NCBI GenBank assembly: GCA_022750355.1
Contig: JAKIVW010000004.1
Span: 20,045 to 39,292 of the forward strand
DNA: 19,248 bases
Direction: 5' to 3'
Origin: Thermoplasmata archaeon
Lineage (GTDB): Archaea; Thermoplasmatota; Thermoplasmata; Lutacidiplasmatales; UBA184
Below the pieces are notes generated by a model that was not told the DNA's origin, made no database searches, and saw nothing but the letters and a program-made list of their open reading frames with translations. Position 1 is the stretch's first letter. Each line of letters starts with the position of its first letter. Positions 1-6,905 of the stretch are shown in pieces. The position numbers and the translations under genes are program-made.

Positions 1-284
1 GTCCGATCCAACCCCAGGCGTCCAAGACGACCGAGATGGAGGACTACTCGCTGAGCCAATTGGACTTGCTTGACAGGCACTTTGTCGTTGGTGGCCGTCG
101 CGGGACGACTGTGACCGAGGTAATTCTCCTCAGAGAGGTCGTGCGATCCACTGCTAAATTGTCCGATTCTCGGCCCGCTTCGGGGCGCACGCAGGTGAAC
201 AAATCGCCTGAGAAGACTCCAGACAGCAACCGTCGATACAACTCCAACGACAGCGCCCACGAGGAAGTCTGCATCCACGAGCAC
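1..284 (-). CDS. Membrane-anchored helix-turn-helix regulator, N-terminal part (cut by window edge)
   Basis: The frame opens just after an in-frame stop (297-299). It can start at GTG 284 or, two codons on, GTG 278. It runs off the window after 94 codons. Residues about 7-25 are hydrophobic (FLVGAVVGVVSTVAVWSLL), then come basic residues and a polar linker (about 34-68). Next is a segment reading VQLAQRVVLHLGRLGRLG (about 74-91), which resembles the first helix of winged-helix domains in small archaeal regulators; that resemblance is from memory. It starts about 50 bases downstream of the Kelch protein stop on the same strand, so the two are probably co-transcribed. Other frames here are also open, but only this one gives a plausible membrane-plus-HTH layout. 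The DNA-binding core lies outside the window, so regulatory function is inferred. Confidence 0.55.
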   Translation of the reverse strand, partial: MLVDADFLVGAVVGVVSTVAVWSLLRRFVHLRAPRSGPRIGQFSSGSHDLSEENYLGHSRPATATNDKVPVKQVQLAQRVVLHLGRLGRLGLDR

Positions 285-334
285 GGTATGGCCAACCTAT
301 CCGCCACTAGGGCAGGCCATGGAGAATCATAGGT

Positions 335-3193
335 CTACTGCTTAGGTGATCCTTCGTTTAGTTCGTCTTCCCCCATTCGGTCAACAAGGGCTTCTGCAGT
401 TCGCTTCTCTCTAGCCCGTACTCGTGTAGCCCCACCGATGAGCGCCACCCCGGCCAGGAGCCCTGCTATTAGTCCTAAGATTGTAGGATACACGAAGTCT
501 GGCTGGGAACTAACGGGAAGTGGTGAGTGGGCGAGTGCAGTCACGTTCACCTGGAGACTCGCGTTTACCGATCTGCCGTAGGAGTCAATGACGGACACGT
601 TCACGAGGAAGGTACCAGATCCGGTGGGAGTGCACTCTGCAGTCGGCGAATCGACTGAAGCACAACCAGGTGGCAGATTGGAGTACAGGAAGCTGAAGGG
701 TCCAGTACCGCCGGAGAACTGCACAGTAGTGTCAATCACCTCGCCGAGAGTGATTGTCGAAGGCGCCGCAGAGAATGTCTCGATTGATGGTAGCGGGTTA
801 ACTCGGAATGCCAACGATGAGGTGCGACCCGTTGATGTGCCGTAACTCGTGGAGGCAGTCACTCCGAACAATCCAGGCGCGTTGGGGGCACAAGTCAAGA
901 CTGGGGAATTGATTGGGTCGCACCCAGAAGGCAACCCCGAGTATGAAATGTCCGGCGTCCCGAAAATTGCGGAAGTGTTCGTGACGAATCTGACCCCCAC
1001 ACCGACATCGACGGCCGAATGACTTGCAGAGAGGGAAGGCGTGAGTTCGTTCCAGTCGCCCTGGCTGAAGCTCCAGGTATCCGCGATAGGAAGCGTGGTC
1101 ATATCGCTCGACGGTCCCAAACCGCCAAAGAGTAGCACATATCCGGTCGATGGGTCATCGGCCACCGATGCATATGATCGAGGAGATGGCGACTGGTTCA
1201 GAGAGACGAGTGACCAATTTCCCCCGTGAAATGACCATGTTTCGTTGGAAAACACACTCTGGCACCCCACGGTCGAAACTATACACGACCCCCCGAAAAG
1301 CAGTACACTCTGATCCTCTGAGTCATACACCTCGGACGAGCCAAGGAGCGGGGGAGGCAGGGTAGTAGACTCATTGCTCAAGTTCGTCCATTGCCCTCCG
1401 GAAAAAGTCCAAGTACCAAGGCAGTAAATCCCGAGAATTGGACATGTCTGGTTGGTCGCATGCGAGAGTAGGACGTACCCGTCCGCGGCGTCATACACCA
1501 TTGTGTCGGGCCCGAGCAGTGAGGCCGAGAGGTCAGGCTGGAAGGTGATATTCAAGTTGGTCCAATCCCCCGCAGACCATATCCAAGTTGACGAGCTGTC
1601 GAAATACAACACGTAACCATCCCGCGAGTCGAATACTGCCGAGCCCGCCAATGCCGGGGCCGGGTGATGGGCTGGAAACAACTGCGTCCACAGCCCCGAT
1701 TGGAAGGTCCAGGTGTCGGTCTTGAATGTTCCACCGAAGTACAAGACGTAGCCATCAGCATCGTCGTAAACGAGAGTCGGGGAGGCACGACTTGGGGGAG
1801 CGACTGTTTCATTAAGCTCAGTCCAAGTGCTGTTGGCGTAGATCCAAGTTTCCTCAAGCGGGGATGAAGCGAGGAAGTACCCTTGGGTAACCAGCACTAT
1901 CTCCTTGTCGGCTGAATCATACACCATGTTGGCCGGCCCGGCGGGAGGGGCTGTCGAGTTTTGTCCCAGTGGCGACCAACCACCATTTTGGAAGGTCCAG
2001 GATTCTTCGAGACCGGCATAGCTTAGTTGCGTGTTCCCGAGGAGGAGGATCGCGTAGCCGGTGTTGTTGACGTCGGCGAAACTTAGAGCGTACGACCCCG
2101 GAGGTGATATAGTTGGGGACAGTTCAGTCCAGCTCCCACCTGAGAACGACCAAGTCTCCCCTGATAGCACGCTTCCAGTGGGTAGCGTCCCACCGAACAT
2201 GACGATCGCTGAATCGCTAGTGACGAACGAAAGACCCATCCCACCCTCCGCCGGCGGGCTCGCCGCAGTTGTGAGATTCCTCCACCCGCTCGAATTCAGC
2301 AGCCACGTTTCATTTGACGCTGAGAACCCGTCTTCAGTCCACCCACCAAACAGTAATGCCCCAAGTTCCGCCGGGTCGTAATCCATACCGGCCATGAATC
2401 TGGCGGAAGGGGATGCGCCTACTTGGGCCGTGATATTGACCCACCCGGTGCTGCCAAACATCCAGGTGTCAGACTCGGTAACCTCGGCAGTCCGCGTGCC
2501 GTTAGAGGTGTTCTTGGGATACTCTTCGAGACCTCCAAAAAGCACGACACCCGCCCGATCGGGATCAGCTGACAGGGTTGCATCCACACGAGGAGAAGGA
2601 GCCCCGATGCCCGTTTCATTAGACCAATCTCCGCCAACGAATTCCCATGTGGAATTCACAACCACTGGTTGGCCAGCCAGGGTGTCTGTTCCCAGCTCGC
2701 CACCAAACATTAAGACCGCTCCAAGCGAAGAATCGTATGCCATCGCCGCTTTTGCCAGGGGAGGAGGCGACATTGAGGGGAAAAGCTCTGACCACATTCC
2801 GCCGTCAAAGCTCCAAGTGTCGTTCAGTTCACCGGGACCACTGCATTCCGTCAAATATGGTGAAAGAGAACACCCACCAAACATCAGGACGTAGCCCTCA
2901 GCCGCATCCCAGGTCATTGTCTCGTAAGCACGCTGGGGGGGAATCACGCCGGATGAGTTGGACGCCCCACCGTGGGACGACGTATTGTTGAGTGATGCTG
3001 AGGCCGCCGAAAGATCCTGGGCAGCGGTCGTAAGCGACTTCGATGCGCTGTTGGGCTCTCCAATCCCCAAAGTCGGCGACGGACCGGCAAAAAGCTGAGA
3101 GGAGAGCGAGAGGAAGCAAATTGCAATAACTGCAAGAGCGAGGCCATTCTGACCGAGCCGTCCCGAGATGGTTGGTACGGACGACATTTTCAT
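335..3193 (-). CDS. Secreted Kelch-repeat surface protein with C-terminal membrane anchor
   Basis: This 952-residue protein has a signal peptide or N-terminal membrane segment (about residues 16-36, LALAVIAICFLSLSSQLFAG). It then has about twelve ~50-residue repeats built on Y(D/E)...GYVLLFGG followed by (D/E)TWxFxxGxWxxL, the signature of Kelch/galactose-oxidase-like beta-propeller blades. Two Ig/PKD-like domains follow, each containing a LPxGCxSxxSP type segment. A transmembrane helix near the C-terminus (LGLIAGLLAGVALIGG) precedes a short basic, then acidic cytoplasmic tail. Many N-x-S/T sequons suggest surface glycosylation. Twelve blades would fit two six-bladed propellers. No catalytic residues are recognisable, so a binding or adhesion role is an inference. 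The start is ATG 3193, with GAGGA just upstream and a TATA-like box at 3222-3229. Base composition is much lower in GC than the genes from 3656 onward. Confidence 0.85.
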   Translation of the reverse strand: MKMSSVPTISGRLGQNGLALAVIAICFLSLSSQLFAGPSPTLGIGEPNSASKSLTTAAQDLSAASASLNNTSSHGGASNSSGVIPPQRAYETMTWDAAEGYVLMFGGCSLSPYLTECSGPGELNDTWSFDGGMWSELFPSMSPPPLAKAAMAYDSSLGAVLMFGGELGTDTLAGQPVVVNSTWEFVGGDWSNETGIGAPSPRVDATLSADPDRAGVVLFGGLEEYPKNTSNGTRTAEVTESDTWMFGSTGWVNITAQVGASPSARFMAGMDYDPAELGALLFGGWTEDGFSASNETWLLNSSGWRNLTTAASPPAEGGMGLSFVTSDSAIVMFGGTLPTGSVLSGETWSFSGGSWTELSPTISPPGSYALSFADVNNTGYAILLLGNTQLSYAGLEESWTFQNGGWSPLGQNSTAPPAGPANMVYDSADKEIVLVTQGYFLASSPLEETWIYANSTWTELNETVAPPSRASPTLVYDDADGYVLYFGGTFKTDTWTFQSGLWTQLFPAHHPAPALAGSAVFDSRDGYVLYFDSSSTWIWSAGDWTNLNITFQPDLSASLLGPDTMVYDAADGYVLLSHATNQTCPILGIYCLGTWTFSGGQWTNLSNESTTLPPPLLGSSEVYDSEDQSVLLFGGSCIVSTVGCQSVFSNETWSFHGGNWSLVSLNQSPSPRSYASVADDPSTGYVLLFGGLGPSSDMTTLPIADTWSFSQGDWNELTPSLSASHSAVDVGVGVRFVTNTSAIFGTPDISYSGLPSGCDPINSPVLTCAPNAPGLFGVTASTSYGTSTGRTSSLAFRVNPLPSIETFSAAPSTITLGEVIDTTVQFSGGTGPFSFLYSNLPPGCASVDSPTAECTPTGSGTFLVNVSVIDSYGRSVNASLQVNVTALAHSPLPVSSQPDFVYPTILGLIAGLLAGVALIGGATRVRAREKRTAEALVDRMGEDELNEGSPKQ

Positions 3194-3221
3194 TCCTCAT
3201 ACACTCTCTGAGAGCCCGACA

Positions 3222-3229
3222 TTCATAAA
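3222..3229 (-). promoter_or_regulatory. TATA-like box of the Kelch gene
   Basis: The minus strand reads TTTATGAA, centred about 32 bases upstream of ATG 3193. An archaeal start point about 26 bases downstream of the box would give a leader of only a few bases. Confidence 0.5.
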
Positions 3230-3580
3230 CTGTCGCCGTCGTTATGACCCTATTGGGGCTGGCATGGCATGTATGGCCCTCTTCGGCCATGGCCACATCT
3301 AGGGGGATATCCTTCAGGGAGGAGCACATGCAGGCGTCGACGGGCTGTCTGCATGCTTCCAAACGACGTATGACAAGAACCCTGCGCAGCCCGAGTGTCC
3401 TTCGTCGTCCTGATCGAAGAGCGGCGGCGCCGACCCTGCAGTACCTCCATTCTTTGGTGTAACGACCGCGCCCGCCATGACCCGTCTCAAGAGTTCACGG
3501 GCGAGTGTGTCGTTCAGTTATCGAGGGAGTCCAAGGGTCTAATCATCGTCCTTAGTGTCAGTCTCCTCTCGACGCAAACG

Positions 3581-3588
3581 TTTATGTA
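3581..3588 (+). promoter_or_regulatory. TATA-like box of ftsZ
   Basis: TTTATGTA preceded by an A-rich GCAAACG stretch that could act as a BRE. Transcription would start near 3610, giving a 30- to 46-base leader depending on which ftsZ start is used. Confidence 0.5.
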
Positions 3589-3611
3589 ACAACCGCCCGA
3601 CTGCTTCCCCA

Positions 3612-3626
3612 GAGCGTATGACGCTC
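3612..3626 (+). repeat. Inverted repeat at the predicted ftsZ transcription start
   Basis: GAGCGT-ATG-ACGCTC is a perfect 6-base inverted repeat around a 3-base centre. It lies just downstream of the ftsZ TATA box and 14 bases before ATG 3641. The position suits a repressor operator. The centre is too tight for a comfortable RNA hairpin, so a dimeric protein site is more likely than a stem-loop. No regulator is known. Confidence 0.4.
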
Positions 3627-3655
3627 GTCTGACAAACAGGATGGGATACGTACCA

Positions 3656-4789
3656 ATGAAGTCCATCATCCAGGAAGCGATCGCGAAGCACCAGGAGAAC
3701 CAGAACCTGGTCGACGACAAGAAGCCGACCGTGCCGGCCTATGGCAGCGCTGACGACGCGGAACTCGCGAAGTTGGCGGAGACGCTGAAGGTCAACATCC
3801 GGATCGTCGGATGCGGAGGCGGTGGTTCCAACACGATCAACCGGTGCGTCGAAGACGGGATCCAGGGTGCAGAGATGTGCGCCATCAACACCGACGCGAA
3901 GCACTTGCTGACGATCCACGCTCCGAGGAAGATCCTCATCGGTCGCCGGGCCACGAAGGGCCTCGGCGCCGGGGCTCGACCCGAGATCGGGGAAGAGGCC
4001 GCCCGAGAGAACGAGGAGGAGCTGCGCGCTTTCCTCAACGGCGCTCACATCGTATTCATCACGGCGGGCATGGGCGGCGGAACCGGAACCGGCTCCGCGC
4101 ACCTCGTCGCCCGACTCGCGAAGGAAGCGGGAGCGCTCACCATGGGCGTCGTCACCTTGCCGTTCTCCGGAGAGGGAGCCGCGCGGATGGAACAAGCTCG
4201 GGACGGACTCGAGCGCCTGCGCCGGGTGTGCGACACGACCATCGTCATCCAGAACGACAAGCTCCTCGAACTCGTGCCCCGCATGCCGCTCGACGCGGCG
4301 TTCAAGCTCGCGGACGCCTGCCTCATGACCGCGATCAAGGGGATCACGGAGATCGTCACGCGCCCGGGACTCGTCAACCTCGACTACGCAGACATCCTGA
4401 CCGTCATGAAGGACGGCGGCGTGGCCCTCATCGGACTGGGAGAAAGCGAGAGCGCGACCGACCGGGTGACCGAGGCGGTCACCGAGGCGCTCACCTCCCC
4501 CCTCCTGGGCTCGGTGGACCTGAAGGACGCGACCGGGGCACTCGTCCGGGTCATCGGCGGTCCCTCCATGACCGTCAGTGAGGCCGAAAAGGCCGCGGCG
4601 CTGGTCGGCGGCAAGATCTCCAAGCGGGCTCGGATCATCTGGGGCTGCTCCGTCGAGAACTCGCCCGACCTCGAGCACACCCTGCGGGTGCTGCTGATCA
4701 TCACGGGCGTACGAGCGACGAGCCTCCTCGGACAGAAGGGAGGCTACGCTGCCGGTGAGTCCGAGGAAGTCATCGACCTCGTCCGCTAG
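3656..4789 (+). CDS. ftsZ: Cell division protein FtsZ
   Basis: This tubulin-like GTPase polymerises into the cytokinetic ring. The N-terminal domain has the nucleotide-binding G-C-GGGGSNTINR loop (about residues 45-57), the tubulin signature GMGGGTGTGSA (about 138-148), and the T7 synergy-loop segment NLDYADI, which supplies the acidic residues that complete the GTPase site of the next subunit. Length (377 residues from this start) is normal for archaeal FtsZ. I prefer ATG 3656 because MKSIIQEAI resembles archaeal FtsZ N-termini. ATG 3641 in the same frame, adding MGYVP, is the alternative, and neither has a strong ribosome binding site. No C-terminal FtsA/ZipA-type tail motif is obvious. The stop lies inside the next gene, so the two are likely coupled. 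I cannot assign FtsZ1 versus FtsZ2 by eye. Confidence 0.96.
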   Translation: MKSIIQEAIAKHQENQNLVDDKKPTVPAYGSADDAELAKLAETLKVNIRIVGCGGGGSNTINRCVEDGIQGAEMCAINTDAKHLLTIHAPRKILIGRRATKGLGAGARPEIGEEAARENEEELRAFLNGAHIVFITAGMGGGTGTGSAHLVARLAKEAGALTMGVVTLPFSGEGAARMEQARDGLERLRRVCDTTIVIQNDKLLELVPRMPLDAAFKLADACLMTAIKGITEIVTRPGLVNLDYADILTVMKDGGVALIGLGESESATDRVTEAVTEALTSPLLGSVDLKDATGALVRVIGGPSMTVSEAEKAAALVGGKISKRARIIWGCSVENSPDLEHTLRVLLIITGVRATSLLGQKGGYAAGESEEVIDLVR

Positions 4790-5105
4790 GTCGTCGGACC
4801 CTCGACCCCGCTACCTCGGCCTCGAGGTGGCGGGGGAACACCTTCCCCCTCTCCCTCCCCGATGGTGGGAGACCACGCTGCGACGACGGTCGGCGGCCGT
4901 GCCGTCGGGAGTACCGTTCCGGCTCATTCGGTCGGAAGGGCCCCGCGCCGTGGTGGAGATCGAGCACCGGCAAGTGTCGGACGCGCGGACCTTGTGGACC
5001 GGCGCGATCGAGGGCCAGCTGACCCTGGCCACGGTTCGCACGTGGGGAACCTTGGTGGGCGCCAAATCCTGGCTGGGCGGTCCGCGCGGGCGGCGATCCC
5101 GCTGA
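4755..5105 (+). CDS. rnp2: Probable ribonuclease P protein component 2 (Pop5 family)
   Basis: Archaeal Rnp2/Pop5 binds the RNase P RNA and helps it mature tRNA 5' ends. The 116-residue product has the family's layout: an early PRYLGLEV segment (about residue 18, compare PRYIxFEI), then a central strand-rich part GPRAVVEIEHRQVSDART (compare GxxxIVRCxHRxxxxVRxA), and near the end a VRTWGTLVGAKSWL segment matching the VxxxSGTIKxxxxxF end of Pop5. These similarities are from memory and moderate. The only sensible start is GTG 4755, which overlaps the ftsZ end by 35 bases, so the first ~17 residues (serine/arginine rich) are dispensable-looking. It ends convergent with the next gene, 13 bases away. 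It could instead be an unrelated small basic protein. Confidence 0.6.
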   Translation: MSPRKSSTSSARSSDPRPRYLGLEVAGEHLPPLPPRWWETTLRRRSAAVPSGVPFRLIRSEGPRAVVEIEHRQVSDARTLWTGAIEGQLTLATVRTWGTLVGAKSWLGGPRGRRSR

Positions 5106-5118
5106 ACCGGCCCGCTCC

Positions 5119-6765
5119 CTACGAGAGGGAGAGCGAGAAGATCGAGCTGCCGATGTCGAGCAACTGAAGGTTGGTCGCCGGGATGGTGATCGAGACCGTC
5201 CCGAAGGGCCCGCCCTGGGAATAGACCCCCGTGCACACCGCGACCGGGGCGCACGACCAGAGCCCGGCGAAGGCGAGGTGGACGTTGAGGAAGGCGTTCC
5301 AGGCCTCCGCGTAGGGAGTGTGGATCGTGATCTGGATGGGCACGTTGGGGTTGACCGCGAAGGTCGAAGCGGTATCGTTGACGTCGTACGACTGGGTGGA
5401 CAAGAGACCGAGATCGAGGGTTTCGGTGCCGATCCCCCCCACCGACCCCACGACGTTCGCGAAGAACGGCATCCAGATCGCGGCGGACGTGACGTTCCCT
5501 CCGATCCCACCGAGGACCGTGAGGGCGATCCCCGGGTCGTCGACGAACACCGGGTAGGCGCCGTACTGGGCGTAGACGACCGCCCCTGCATCGAAGTCGA
5601 CCTCCCCTCCGGGAGCATACGTGTTGTGAAGTTGGGTGACAGGCCCCGTGCCGGCCACGGCGGGGGACTTGAGCGGGATCGCCTGACGGGCGAAGAACGG
5701 ACAGGGCGTGGAGGCGACCACCTGGTCGTGGACGGTCCACGGGGCCGCCGTCAGGGTTCCCGTGTACTGGGTGTTGTTGAAGTAGGCGGCGTAGGTCGCG
5801 GTCGCCCCCGTTCCGTGGAGAACCTCGGTCTTGGTGACGTTGTCGTAGGGGCAGAACTGGGACGACGGGACGGTGGCGTTGAATCCGGTGACGTACGCCG
5901 TGTACGCCATCGCTGCGGTCGCGTTGGCCGTGATCGAGTCCGCGTTCCCGTAGGAGACGACTCGCATCGTACCGGCGCCGGCGGAGCTCTCGTAGAGCGA
6001 ATCGGAGGTGCCGTAGCTTGAGACCACCACCCCCGCGGTGCCCGTGCCCCCGAGGTTGAGGTAGTCCACGTTCCCGGCGAGGGTCACGTTGATGGACGAG
6101 CCTCCGAGGACCGAGAGCGTGACCTGGTCGTTGCTCCCATAGACGCCAAGGTCGACCTTCGCGCCGAGCGTAGCGGCGATCGAGATCGTGGAGAAGTTGG
6201 TCGAGTAGTTGAGCGCGTAGAGACCGGTCGCCAGGGTCGAGGTGACCGAGAACGCCTTGGAGTTGCCGGAGAAGTTGTAGGCGAGCTCCGTGAGCGCGGC
6301 GGTGCAGGCGATCCCGATGTGGGCGCCGGACGTGAACCCGCAGCCGGCCGGGAGCGCCGGGCCCCCCTGGGGCGGTCCGAGGGGGGGAGAGTAGACCATC
6401 GCACCGAGCAGGCCGAAGGAGAGGGAGGCCGTCGACCCGAACCGGCCGCTGCCGACCGACGAGCCGTCCTGGGCGGACCAGGGAGCGACCCCGTCCGACC
6501 CGAGCGAGAGCGGTTGGACGATCTGCATGCCCGGCGACCCCTCGGCGCCGGCAGAGGTCAGGAGCGCGGAGAGCCGACCGTATTCGTTCTCGACCTGGAT
6601 CACGTGGTTGAGGTCGTTGACCTGCATCTGGTTGGGGACGACGGTCGTGAGGAAGTTCGCGATGAACGTCACGACCAGCAGTAGGCCCAGCAGCGTCGCC
6701 ACCGCGGCGACCTGGCCACGACGGCCACGCCGACGCCAATTCCGGGTCCTCAACGCGTGGGACAA
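5119..6765 (-). CDS. Sequon-rich surface protein with pilin-like N-terminus
   Basis: The N-terminus is strongly basic (RTRNWRRRGRRGQ), followed by one long hydrophobic helix (VAAVATLLGLLLVVTFIANFL, about residues 19-39). The remaining ~510 residues are low in charge and rich in G, S, T, A and N, with at least ten N-x-S/T sequons (for example NFS, NYS, NVT, NAT, NDT). This fits a protein anchored by its N-terminus and exposed and glycosylated outside the cell, as in archaeal pilin-like or S-layer-associated proteins. The canonical pilin Glu at +5 is not evident, so pilus assembly is uncertain. A few cysteines could form disulphides. An in-frame stop lies just upstream, and TTG 6765 with GAGG five bases before it is the best start. 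The TATA-like box is at 6805-6812. I recognise no enzymatic domain. Confidence 0.75.
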   Translation of the reverse strand: MSHALRTRNWRRRGRRGQVAAVATLLGLLLVVTFIANFLTTVVPNQMQVNDLNHVIQVENEYGRLSALLTSAGAEGSPGMQIVQPLSLGSDGVAPWSAQDGSSVGSGRFGSTASLSFGLLGAMVYSPPLGPPQGGPALPAGCGFTSGAHIGIACTAALTELAYNFSGNSKAFSVTSTLATGLYALNYSTNFSTISIAATLGAKVDLGVYGSNDQVTLSVLGGSSINVTLAGNVDYLNLGGTGTAGVVVSSYGTSDSLYESSAGAGTMRVVSYGNADSITANATAAMAYTAYVTGFNATVPSSQFCPYDNVTKTEVLHGTGATATYAAYFNNTQYTGTLTAAPWTVHDQVVASTPCPFFARQAIPLKSPAVAGTGPVTQLHNTYAPGGEVDFDAGAVVYAQYGAYPVFVDDPGIALTVLGGIGGNVTSAAIWMPFFANVVGSVGGIGTETLDLGLLSTQSYDVNDTASTFAVNPNVPIQITIHTPYAEAWNAFLNVHLAFAGLWSCAPVAVCTGVYSQGGPFGTVSITIPATNLQLLDIGSSIFSLSLS

Positions 6766-6804
6766 GCCAACCTCGGTCGAGGGTACAATTTACCCCCGGA
6801 CGCC

Positions 6805-6812
6805 ATATTTAG
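6805..6812 (-). promoter_or_regulatory. TATA-like box of the pilin-like surface protein gene
   Basis: The minus strand reads CTAAATAT, centred about 43 bases upstream of TTG 6765. That gives a leader of roughly 17 bases containing GAGG (6771-6774 on the complement). Confidence 0.45.
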
Positions 6813-6863
6813 TCTTATGGCCGGGGTCCCTCGCGGGGTCTCTCGCCGGAGGCTCGTTCCGCG

Positions 6864-6872
6864 AAACTTATC
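6864..6872 (+). promoter_or_regulatory. TATA-like box of purH
   Basis: AAACTTATC, predicting initiation near 6895. It sits about 55 bases from the divergent TATA box of the surface protein gene, so the two genes share a compact control region (6766-6905). Confidence 0.4.
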
Positions 6873-6905
6873 CCTCCCCCTACCTCCCTGTTGGGGGTAC
6901 GGCGA

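Larger units (their letters stand above)
3194..3640. other. Long non-coding interval between divergent Kelch and ftsZ genes
   Basis: Open frames here are short, arginine-rich and unlike any protein I recognise, so I treat the stretch as non-coding. It holds the Kelch promoter at its left end and the ftsZ promoter at its right end. A small inverted repeat (ATGGCC, 6-base loop, GGCCAT) lies at 3273-3290, and another (GAGCGT, ATG, ACGCTC) at 3612-3626. I see no tRNA, terminator T-run or clear RNA gene. Confidence 0.6.

Noticed and set aside
36..332. Plus-strand 98-residue open frame, and a minus-strand 87-residue frame at 44-307.
   Set aside because: Both translate to low-information sequence. 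A third frame on the minus strand gives a transmembrane helix followed by a winged-helix-like segment and continues past the window edge.
3273..3290. Inverted repeat ATGGCC-ctcttc-GGCCAT as a terminator or RNA gene.
   Set aside because: Only six pairs, no following T-run, and it lies between divergent genes where no terminator is expected; recorded only within the intergenic entry.
3244..3462. Small plus-strand frame of 72 residues in the long intergenic region.
   Set aside because: No motif, no ribosome site, and composition like translated non-coding DNA.
3539..4678. A 379-residue minus-strand open frame opposite ftsZ.
   Set aside because: It is antisense to the conserved FtsZ coding sequence and is Asp/Arg/Glu/Gly/Val-rich, a typical high-GC shadow.
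4811..6739. A 642-residue minus-strand open frame overlapping the pilin-like gene.
   Set aside because: Arg/Pro/Gly-rich composition with no motif. The neighbouring frame has a clean membrane helix, sequons and promoter.
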